6,734 nt of DNA from Candidatus Wolfebacteria bacterium (GTDB lineage: Bacteria; Patescibacteriota; Minisyncoccia; UBA6257; UBA9933): contig DAHWFZ010000095.1 of NCBI GenBank assembly GCA_027336345.1, positions 1-6,734 of the forward strand, given 5' to 3'. Within the stretch, counting starts at the first letter, position 1, and each line of letters starts with the position of its first letter. This document shows, in pieces, positions 1 to 4,118 of the stretch. The notes under the pieces were generated by a model that saw nothing but the letters and a program-made list of their open reading frames with translations, did no database searches and was not told where the DNA came from. The position numbers were made by a program, and so were the translations under genes.

Positions 1-1
1 G

Positions 2-232
2 GGGGTATATCTGAATTCGGAAATGACTTCAAAAATGGCCGATCAGCTGATTGATTTGGATAATGAAAGCCAGATGTTTTTAAAAAATATTCTGGAAAAA
101 TCTTTCATATCCGCCCGCGGGTATTACAGGATTTTAAAGACTGCCAGAACTATTGCCGATCTGGAAGAGTCGGAAAAAGTATTTCCAATCCATCTGGCGG
201 AAGCGTTTCAGTATAGGATAAGGGAAAATTGA
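2..232 (+). CDS. comM: Mg-chelatase-like AAA+ protein ComM/YifB, C-terminal end (partial)
   Basis: Only the last 76 codons are in the window; the frame is open from position 2 to the TGA at 230-232. The residues ISARGYYRILKTARTIADL followed by HLAEAFQYR are the hallmark end of the ComM/YifB family (the Mg-chelatase subunit ChlI-like C-terminal domain), where the usual form is close to LSARAYDRILKVARTIADL and HLAEAIQYR. Family knowledge: ComM is a hexameric helicase that promotes branch migration during integration of incoming DNA in natural transformation. The ATPase core and catalytic residues lie upstream and cannot be checked here. The gene ends 42 bases before the promoter of the next unit, with no clear terminator between them. 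The internal ATG at 23 is not the true start, because family-like residues continue upstream of it. Confidence 0.88.
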   Translation, partial: GVYLNSEMTSKMADQLIDLDNESQMFLKNILEKSFISARGYYRILKTARTIADLEESEKVFPIHLAEAFQYRIREN

Positions 233-274
233 CGCCGCGCTTTTTAAATATCTTAAAGGCGGAAAGATGCGGGG

Positions 275-305
275 TTGATTTCTATTTTTTATTGGAGTAT
301 ATAAT
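275..305 (+). promoter_or_regulatory. Sigma70-type promoter of the small-protein unit
   Basis: The -35 box is TTGATT at 275-280. The -10 region is TATATAAT at 298-305, giving TATATA after a 17-base spacer or TATAAT after 19. The spacer and surroundings are strongly AT-rich. Transcription would begin near 310-312, leaving a leader of about 32 bases before the ATG at 344. It is the only promoter-like element between the comM stop and the first small gene, so the two small genes are likely transcribed independently of comM. Confidence 0.6.
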
Positions 306-333
306 TATCAGATGTTTAAAAACTATTTTTTAT

Positions 334-338
334 GGAGG
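334..338 (+). promoter_or_regulatory. Ribosome binding site that sets the start at 344
   Basis: GGAGG at 334-338 lies five bases before the ATG at 344. The upstream in-frame ATG at 332 overlaps this site and has none of its own, so 344 is the better start. The site stands out because uvrD, rsmA and the envelope genes in this window show no comparable motif. Confidence 0.7.
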
Positions 339-343
339 CGGAT

Positions 344-556
344 ATGCCATGCAATAAATGTCCACTTAAAAGTGCCGGAGAGCGGGCGGTGTTGGATTGT
401 CTGAAAAAGGTTACAAAAAATATGTCTCAAGAAGCGTTTGATTTATTTTTTGAGCATTTAAAAGCTAACATCCGTAGTGAAGTAGTAATCGATTTGCGCG
501 ATCATTCGGCGGATCACATGAAAAAAATTCTTGCAGAGGATCACCCTTTTGAATAA
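344..556 (+). CDS. Small CxxC protein of unknown function, 70 aa
   Basis: I do not recognise this protein. It is 70 aa, soluble, charged and probably mostly helical. It opens with MPCNKCPL, a CxxC pair at residues 3 and 6, with a third cysteine at 19; histidines fall at 38, 54, 58 and 67. These could bind a metal, but no known zinc-ribbon or iron-sulfur pattern is complete. The start at 344 is chosen over the in-frame ATG at 332 because GGAGG at 334-338 is correctly spaced only for 344. It is the first gene of a two-gene unit with its own promoter (275-305) and a terminator (841-878); its TAA stop at 554-556 overlaps the Shine-Dalgarno site of the next gene. The regulated start, typical coding composition and tight spacing argue for a real gene. 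Its function is open. Confidence 0.7.
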   Translation: MPCNKCPLKSAGERAVLDCLKKVTKNMSQEAFDLFFEHLKANIRSEVVIDLRDHSADHMKKILAEDHPFE

Positions 557-560
557 GGAG
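555..560 (+). promoter_or_regulatory. Ribosome binding site of the second small gene
   Basis: AAGGAG at 555-560 is seven bases before the ATG at 568 and shares two bases with the TAA stop of the preceding gene. The arrangement suits translational coupling and favours 568 over the in-frame ATG at 586. Confidence 0.75.
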
Positions 561-567
561 AAAGAAG

Positions 568-792
568 ATGAAAAATAAAAAGACGATGGAAAATACAAAG
601 AATGAGATTAATGAACTTGCTGTAATCCGCACTCACTCCGAAGCGCTGAGAAGCGAGCTGTCAGAATGCTCGCCGGAGCAACGCCAGCGGATAATGGATG
701 AAATTTGTTATGAAGTTTTCAGGGGGCCATCCTCCGGCGCGGTGGTGGAAGGCCAGTTTAATCTGGCTTTTATGGTAAAAAATAAAGAATAG
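568..792 (+). CDS. Small protein of unknown function, 74 aa
   Basis: Not recognised. The 74-aa product starts with a lysine/asparagine-rich polar stretch (residues 1-15), followed by a predicted amphipathic helical part (about 16-50) containing SPEQRQRIMDEICYEVF, then a glycine-containing tail ending in FNLAFMVKNKE. Cysteines are at 34 and 47. There is no signal peptide or membrane span. The start at 568 is supported by AAGGAG seven bases upstream. The gene begins 11 bases after the stop of the CxxC gene, so the two are almost certainly co-transcribed and may be co-translated. A downstream intrinsic terminator closes the unit. A toxin-antitoxin or small regulatory pair is conceivable from the architecture alone, but no residue pattern supports a specific family. 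Confidence 0.68.
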   Translation: MKNKKTMENTKNEINELAVIRTHSEALRSELSECSPEQRQRIMDEICYEVFRGPSSGAVVEGQFNLAFMVKNKE

Positions 793-795
793 GTT

Positions 796-828
796 CGGAT
801 ATGGCAATTTTTACCGCGCCATATTCCG
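796..828 (+). other. Hairpin in the 3' untranslated region of the small-protein unit
   Basis: ATATGGC at 799-805 pairs with GCCATAT at 818-824 around a 12-base loop. CGG at 796-798 can pair with CCG at 826-828 if T825 is bulged. It lies just after the stop at 792 and before the terminator hairpin. It has no T-tract, so it is not itself a terminator. It could stabilise the transcript's 3' end or be incidental. Confidence 0.35.
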
Positions 829-840
829 GTATCGCCATTT

Positions 841-878
841 AAAGGCAGGCTGAGGCCTGCCTTTTCTTTTTGTTTTTG
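841..878 (+). terminator. Strong intrinsic terminator
   Basis: AAAGGCAGGC at 841-850 pairs perfectly with GCCTGCCTTT at 855-864 around the tetraloop TGAG. It is followed by a nearly uninterrupted T-tract from 862 to about 877. This ten-pair, GC-rich stem with its U-tail is a canonical rho-independent terminator, ending the small-protein unit and insulating uvrD from it. Confidence 0.92.
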
Positions 879-907
879 ATATAGTTATATATTGTTGATT
901 TTAAAAT
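876..907 (+). promoter_or_regulatory. Possible uvrD promoter
   Basis: TTGATA at 876-881 overlaps the end of the terminator T-tract. The best -10 candidates are TAAAAT at 902-907 (20-base spacer) or TTTAAA at 900-905 (18-base spacer). The spacing is not ideal, so this is tentative. Use of TAAAAT would place transcription start at about 913-915, only a few bases before the uvrD ATG at 918, giving an almost leaderless message. Confidence 0.35.
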
Positions 908-917
908 AGTTCAAAAT

Positions 918-2741
918 ATGAAATTACAGGAATTAAATCCAAAACAGCTGGAGGCCGCCAAACACATTGACGGGCCTCTTTTGATTGTCGCCGGCGCCGG
1001 TTCAGGCAAAACCCGGACGCTTACCAACAGGCTGGCGAATCTTTTGGCGCACGGGATTGCTCCTGAAAATATTCTGGCCATTACTTTTACCAATAAGGCG
1101 GCCAGCGAAATGAAAGAAAGGGTGGAAAAATTATTGGAAGATATGAACGGGAATGACGATATTTTTAAACGCCTGTTTATCGGAACCTTCCATTCTTTCG
1201 GCGCCAGAATTTTGAGAAAAGAAGCGCGTCTGCTGAAAAGAACGCCGGATTTTACCATTTTTGACAATGACGATTCCAAATCGTTGGTAAAGAAATGCGC
1301 CAAGAATTTCAATATGCCGTTGAAAGAAAGGGAAAAACTTACTCCGGTTTTTTTGGAAAGGGAATTTTCAAAAATGAAAGACGAGCTGGCTGATTTGGAA
1401 AGTATGGAAGACGGCAGGGACGAGTTGATTAAGGAAATGTTTTTGGATTATGAAAATAATTTGCGTTTGAACAATGCGTTTGATTTTGACGACCTCATAG
1501 AAAAGCCAGTGAGGATTTTTCAAAAATTTCCCGATGTTCTTCTAAAATATCAGAATAGGTACAAATATATTTTGGTTGACGAATATCAGGATACCAATAC
1601 TTCGCAATATAATTTCATAAAATTATTGGCCGGCAAACATAAAAATTTGAGCGTTGTCGGTGACGACCAGCAGTCAATTTTTGCGTTCCGCGGCTCCGAC
1701 TTCAGGAATTTTTTAAATTTTGAAAAAGATTGGCCGGAAGTCAAAGTGGTTTTATTGGAAGAGAATTACAGGTCATCTTCAAATATTATTGAAGCCGCGT
1801 CCTGCGTCATTAAAAATAATAAATTCCAGAAATCCAAAAAACTTTGGACCAAAAATTCACAAGGGGATTTGGTAAAAGTTATTGAACATACCGATGCCGA
1901 TTATGAAGCGGATTGGGTGGCATCGGAAGTGAAAGGGAAAAAGGAAAACGGGAAAAGCGGTTCAATCGGGATATTGTACAGGACAAACGCGCAGTCCCGC
2001 GCCATTGAGCAGGCGTTGATGGGAAACGACATTCCATACCAGATTTTCGGCGGTCTAAGATTTTATGAAAGGAAAGAAATCAAGGATTTGGTCGCGGCGC
2101 TGCGTTATGCTTCCAACCCGAGCGACACCGTGAGCCTTGAGAGGCTTGAAAAGAATTTCAATAAAGCGCCGTATTTGGAATTAAAGGAACAGTTGCCGCA
2201 AAAAGGGAAGGAGCTGAGTCCTTTGGAATTGATCGGTTATACTATTAAAGTTACCGATTATTTTAATTATTTGCAGAAGAATTTTACGAATCATTTTGAG
2301 CGCGCTGAAAACGTAAAAGAATTGATAGATTTTGCTTCAAATTTTGAAAGTTTGTCGGACTTTCTGGAGAGAGTGCTGTTGTTACAGCCTTTGGACGGCG
2401 ATAAGAAAGACAAAAAACAAAAAAAGGCGGCAATAGATTCCGGAATCGTGAATTTGATGTCTGTTCATTTGGCAAAAGGGCTTGAGTTTGATTATGTGTT
2501 TTTAATCGGCGCAAACGAGGGGCTGTTACCCCATCAGATGGCGTATCGGGAAGAATCCGGCATAGAAGAAGAGCGCCGGTTGATGTATGTTGCAATGACC
2601 AGAGCGAAAAAAAACCTTTATTTGAACTTTTACGGCTTGCCGTCCAGATTTCTTTATGAGATTCCGCCTGATTTGGTGGAGTTTGTCGGAAAGAGAAACT
2701 TGGATTTGGATGATGAGGAAAGATATATAGAAATGGATTGA
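918..2741 (+). CDS. uvrD: UvrD/PcrA-type superfamily 1 DNA helicase, short form
   Basis: An ATP-dependent 3'-5' DNA helicase, known in the family for nucleotide-excision repair, mismatch repair and removing RecA or stalled replication complexes. Every core motif is present in order: Q motif with Q10, Walker A AGAGSGKT (25-32), motif Ia TFTNKAASEM, Ib TFHSFGARILR (90-100), motif II LVDEYQDTN (219-227), III VVGDDQQSIFAFRGSD (246-261), IV NYRSS (283-287), IVa GGLRFYERKEIKDL (378-391), V MSVHLAKGLEF (514-524) and VI RRLMYVAMTRAKKNLYL (553-569) with the arginine finger R562. At 607 aa it is shorter than typical PcrA/UvrD (about 720). The segment between motifs IVa and V, which makes the 2B domain, is reduced, and the basic C-terminal tail is missing after the EIPPDL motif. 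No Shine-Dalgarno site precedes the ATG; an in-frame TAG at 882-884 limits upstream extension. A PcrA or Rep name would be equally defensible. Confidence 0.95.
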   Translation: MKLQELNPKQLEAAKHIDGPLLIVAGAGSGKTRTLTNRLANLLAHGIAPENILAITFTNKAASEMKERVEKLLEDMNGNDDIFKRLFIGTFHSFGARILRKEARLLKRTPDFTIFDNDDSKSLVKKCAKNFNMPLKEREKLTPVFLEREFSKMKDELADLESMEDGRDELIKEMFLDYENNLRLNNAFDFDDLIEKPVRIFQKFPDVLLKYQNRYKYILVDEYQDTNTSQYNFIKLLAGKHKNLSVVGDDQQSIFAFRGSDFRNFLNFEKDWPEVKVVLLEENYRSSSNIIEAASCVIKNNKFQKSKKLWTKNSQGDLVKVIEHTDADYEADWVASEVKGKKENGKSGSIGILYRTNAQSRAIEQALMGNDIPYQIFGGLRFYERKEIKDLVAALRYASNPSDTVSLERLEKNFNKAPYLELKEQLPQKGKELSPLELIGYTIKVTDYFNYLQKNFTNHFERAENVKELIDFASNFESLSDFLERVLLLQPLDGDKKDKKQKKAAIDSGIVNLMSVHLAKGLEFDYVFLIGANEGLLPHQMAYREESGIEEERRLMYVAMTRAKKNLYLNFYGLPSRFLYEIPPDLVEFVGKRNLDLDDEERYIEMD

Positions 2742-2767
2742 TTGGATAACTAAAATCACATTTTGTT

Positions 2768-2827
2768 GTCATTCTGAGGTACCCCGTTTGTTGGAAGCTG
2801 GCTTCCTCCGCGTAGCGTCAAGAATCC
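2768..2827 (+). repeat. Palindromic dispersed repeat, family C, copy 1 (long form)
   Basis: The ends read GTCATTCTGAG (2768-2778) and AAGAATCC (2820-2827). The middle holds the small hairpin GGAAGC-TG-GCTTCC (2793-2806). The 22-base core at 2788-2809 recurs exactly, inverted, at 3963-3984. It fills most of the 97-base gap between uvrD and rsmA, so whatever initiates rsmA transcription or translation must lie within or just after it. Similar GTCATTCTGAG...GAATC repeats are widespread in bacterial intergenic DNA (recollection, not searched). Confidence 0.75.
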
Positions 2828-2833
2828 CATAAT
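2828..2833 (+). promoter_or_regulatory. Possible -10 box for rsmA (leaderless start)
   Basis: CATAAT matches the TATAAT consensus at five of six positions and is separated from the rsmA ATG (2839) by five bases, the distance expected if transcription starts at the A of ATG. No convincing -35 is seen 17 bases upstream, where the repeat lies. Co-transcription with uvrD is the alternative. Confidence 0.3.
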
Positions 2834-2838
2834 GTAAC

Positions 2839-3654
2839 ATGCAAGCAAAAAAATCACTCGGACAAAATTTTTTGGTAAATAAAAATAAGATTAAAGAAAT
2901 TGTGGAATCTCTTGAATTAAAAGAGGGCGATATTATTATTGAAATCGGGCCCGGACACGGGGAGCTGACGGAAGAAATAATCGAAAAATTTAAATATTTA
3001 AATATCAAAAAATGTAAAGTTATTGCGATTGAGAAAGACGAAGAATTGGCAAAAGATTTGAAAAATAAATTCGCAGAAAATAAAAATGTTGAAATTTTGG
3101 AGGGAGATGCGCTGAAAATTCTTCCGGATTTAAATTCCAAATTCCAAATTCCAAATTCCAAATTTAAGCTGGTCGGCAATATCCCGTATTACATAACCGG
3201 ATTTTTATTCAGGGTGTTGGAAAGTTTGGATAACAAACCCGGGTTTTCCGTATTTATGGTGCAAAAAGAAGTCGCGGAAAGAATATGCGCCAAACCGCCC
3301 AAGATGAATATTTTGTCGGCGAGCGCGCAATTTTGGGCTACTCCGGAAATAATCGCTTACGCGCCGAAAAAAGATTTTGATCCGGTTCCGGAAGTTGACA
3401 GCGCTGTTATCAAAATGACGACAAATAAACAGCAGCCGGCAGCGGAAGAAAAAAACAGGTATTACGGTTTTGTAAAAATAATTTTTAAACAGCCGAGAAA
3501 GACCATACTGAATAATTTACGGCAGATAACTGGCGACCAACAACTTATAAAATCAAAATTGGAATCATTAAAAATAAACGCAGCCGATAGGCCGCAAAAC
3601 CTGTCTTTGGAACAATTATCCCGGTTATCCGGAGTTTTCAGCGATATTTTGTAA
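2839..3654 (+). CDS. rsmA: 16S rRNA (adenine(1518)-N6/adenine(1519)-N6)-dimethyltransferase RsmA/KsgA
   Basis: RsmA uses S-adenosylmethionine to dimethylate two adjacent adenosines in the terminal helix of 16S rRNA, a late 30S assembly checkpoint. The 271-aa length is normal. The N-terminal KKSLGQNFLVN (4-14), SAM motif I EIGPGHGELT (35-44), the acidic end of strand 2 IEKDEEL (64-70), EGDALKI (88-94), catalytic motif NIPYYIT (114-120), VQKEVAERI (141-149) and the C-terminal SLEQLSRLSGVF (256-267) all fit. Residues 99-109 are encoded by an AAATTCC heptamer repeat that lengthens the loop between the GDAL strand and the NIPY motif; the frame stays open, so the enzyme should be functional. No Shine-Dalgarno site precedes the ATG; a family C repeat ends 11 bases before it. 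The ATG at 2832 is unusable because TAA follows it. uvrD lies 97 bases upstream on the same strand. Confidence 0.95.
   Translation: MQAKKSLGQNFLVNKNKIKEIVESLELKEGDIIIEIGPGHGELTEEIIEKFKYLNIKKCKVIAIEKDEELAKDLKNKFAENKNVEILEGDALKILPDLNSKFQIPNSKFKLVGNIPYYITGFLFRVLESLDNKPGFSVFMVQKEVAERICAKPPKMNILSASAQFWATPEIIAYAPKKDFDPVPEVDSAVIKMTTNKQQPAAEEKNRYYGFVKIIFKQPRKTILNNLRQITGDQQLIKSKLESLKINAADRPQNLSLEQLSRLSGVFSDIL
3132..3164 (+). repeat. AAATTCC heptamer tandem repeat inside rsmA
   Basis: Four perfect AAATTCC units (3132-3138, 3139-3145, 3146-3152, 3153-3159) followed by AAATT. It encodes roughly NSKFQIPNSKF. Seven is not a multiple of three, so gain or loss of one unit would shift the rsmA frame, while three units would restore it. 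Confidence 0.95.
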
Positions 3655-3696
3655 TTTTTAACTTTGTGAAAAATTTCTGCTTGGTTATATTTCATT

Positions 3697-3723
3697 AGAT
3701 TCTTCCGGGTACGTCAGAATGAC
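3697..3723 (-). repeat. Palindromic dispersed repeat, family C, short form
   Basis: On the minus strand this begins GTCATTCTGA and ends GAAGAATCT, matching the two ends of the longer copy at 2768-2827 but lacking its hairpin core. It is inverted relative to that copy and follows the rsmA stop by 42 bases. Confidence 0.65.
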
Positions 3724-3733
3724 ATGCCCTGTT

Positions 3734-3760
3734 CGCCATCCTGAGCCCAACGAAGGATCT
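3734..3760 (+). repeat. Dispersed repeat, family B, copy 1
   Basis: CATCCTGAGCCCAACGAAGG followed by ATCT at 3737-3760 recurs identically at 3916-3939, a 24-base direct repeat. The ends are roughly complementary (CATCCTGAG against GAAGGATCT, through ATCCT/AGGAT). Confidence 0.8.
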
Positions 3761-3767
3761 GTTCCTT

Positions 3768-3792
3768 GTCATTGCGAGGTACGAAGCAATCT
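3768..3792 (+). repeat. Dispersed repeat, family A, copy 1
   Basis: Begins GTCATTGCGAGGTAC and ends AAGCAATCT. It is the only plus-orientation copy of this family here. Its first 11 bases are exactly complementary to 3827-3837 and its first 15 to 3859-3873, so it can form large alternative stem-loops with copies 2 and 3. Confidence 0.8.
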
Positions 3793-3810
3793 AATTTAGT
3801 GTATTTCTAG

Positions 3811-3837
3811 AGATTGCCGCGCTCTGCTCGCAATGAC
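3811..3837 (-). repeat. Dispersed repeat, family A, copy 2
   Basis: AGATTGC (3811-3817) and CTCGCAATGAC (3827-3837) pair with the two halves of copy 1, giving a stem of 11 outer and 7 inner pairs separated by mismatched middles, with an 18-base loop. Confidence 0.8.
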
Positions 3838-3845
3838 GGTAAGTA

Positions 3846-3873
3846 AGATTGCCACGGAGTACCTCGCAATGAC
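3846..3873 (-). repeat. Dispersed repeat, family A, copy 3
   Basis: Starts AGATTGCC and ends GTACCTCGCAATGAC. The last 15 bases are the exact reverse complement of the start of copy 1. It has the same orientation as copy 2 and lies eight bases after it. Confidence 0.8.
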
Positions 3874-3887
3874 GGAAATGAAATTAC

Positions 3888-3902
3888 TGCTCTCGCAATG
3901 AC
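3888..3902 (-). repeat. Dispersed repeat, family A, truncated copy 4
   Basis: Only the half ending CTCGCAATGACG is present (3892-3902, with a few preceding bases). The AGATTGC half expected to the left is missing, so this looks like a decayed or partial copy. Confidence 0.55.
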
Positions 3903-3913
3903 GTACTTTACGC

Positions 3914-3939
3914 GTCATCCTGAGCCCAACGAAGGATCT
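3914..3939 (+). repeat. Dispersed repeat, family B, copy 2
   Basis: GTCATCCTGAG to GAAGGATCT, sharing 24 identical bases with 3737-3760 in the same orientation. It is separated by four bases from the family C copy that follows. Confidence 0.8.
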
Positions 3940-3943
3940 CCTT

Positions 3944-4002
3944 GGATTCTTGACCCTAACGGGGAGGAAGCCAGCTTCCAACAAGCGCAAGCTCAGAATG
4001 GC
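3944..4002 (-). repeat. Palindromic dispersed repeat, family C, copy 2 (long form)
   Basis: Reverse-complement partner of 2768-2827. The ends GGATTCTTGAC and CTCAGAATGGC match, and the 22-base core at 3963-3984 is identical in inverted orientation, including the GGAAGC-CA-GCTTCC hairpin. The two long copies therefore flank rsmA as an inverted pair about 1.1 kb apart. Confidence 0.75.
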
Positions 4003-4082
4003 TGATAACGATTTTATAATTCAAAGTTGATTAGAACCGATTGCAAGATTTGGAAATCGGGAAAATTATAGAGTTATCAACA
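4003..4082. other. AT-rich upstream region of the envelope operon
   Basis: With the repeats at 3697-4002 this makes up the gene-free stretch from 3655 to 4118. It contains a second isolated TATAAT (4015-4020) without a clear -35, a hairpin CCGATT/AATCGG (4037-4042 with 4055-4060, loop 12) and distant inverted arms TGATAAC (4003-4009) and GTTATCA (4073-4079). None is strong enough to name as an operator. No tRNA or other RNA gene is apparent, and the minus-strand open frame here is built from repeat sequence. Confidence 0.4.
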
Positions 4083-4111
4083 TTGTTTTAAGTGTGTTTC
4101 GCTCATATAAT
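4083..4111 (+). promoter_or_regulatory. Strong sigma70-type promoter for a leaderless message
   Basis: TTGTTT at 4083-4088, a 17-base spacer, then a perfect TATAAT at 4106-4111. The ATG at 4119 begins eight bases after the last base of the -10 box, the usual position of the transcription start. With no Shine-Dalgarno site before 4119, this indicates a leaderless transcript and fixes the start codon. Confidence 0.72.
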
Positions 4112-4118
4112 TGAAATA

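Noticed and set aside
233..262. Terminator after comM
   Set aside because: CGCC/GGCG and TTTAA/TTAAA arms can pair around 233-261, but the stem is interrupted and no T-tract follows it.
911..1312. Minus-strand open frame of 133 codons over the start of uvrD
   Set aside because: Antisense to the Walker A to motif Ib region, which is clearly the real coding frame.
2284..2772. Minus-strand open frame of 162 codons across the end of uvrD
   Set aside because: Antisense to strongly conserved helicase motifs V and VI; low-complexity composition, no domain, no start signals.
2769..3179. Minus-strand open frame of 136 codons over the start of rsmA
   Set aside because: Shadow of the conserved RsmA N-terminal half; its own N terminus is encoded by the heptamer repeat.
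3796..3990. Minus-strand open frame of 64 codons in the intergenic region
   Set aside because: It is translated straight from the family A, B and C repeats and has no ribosome binding site; open frames across such repeats arise by chance.
3697..4002. CRISPR array
   Set aside because: Repeats are of three families in mixed orientations with irregular 3-20 base gaps; there are no uniform spacers and no cas genes.
4092..4118. Upstream GTG start for the 409-aa exported protein
   Set aside because: It falls between the -35 and -10 boxes of the promoter and has no Shine-Dalgarno site; the ATG at 4119 is ideally placed.
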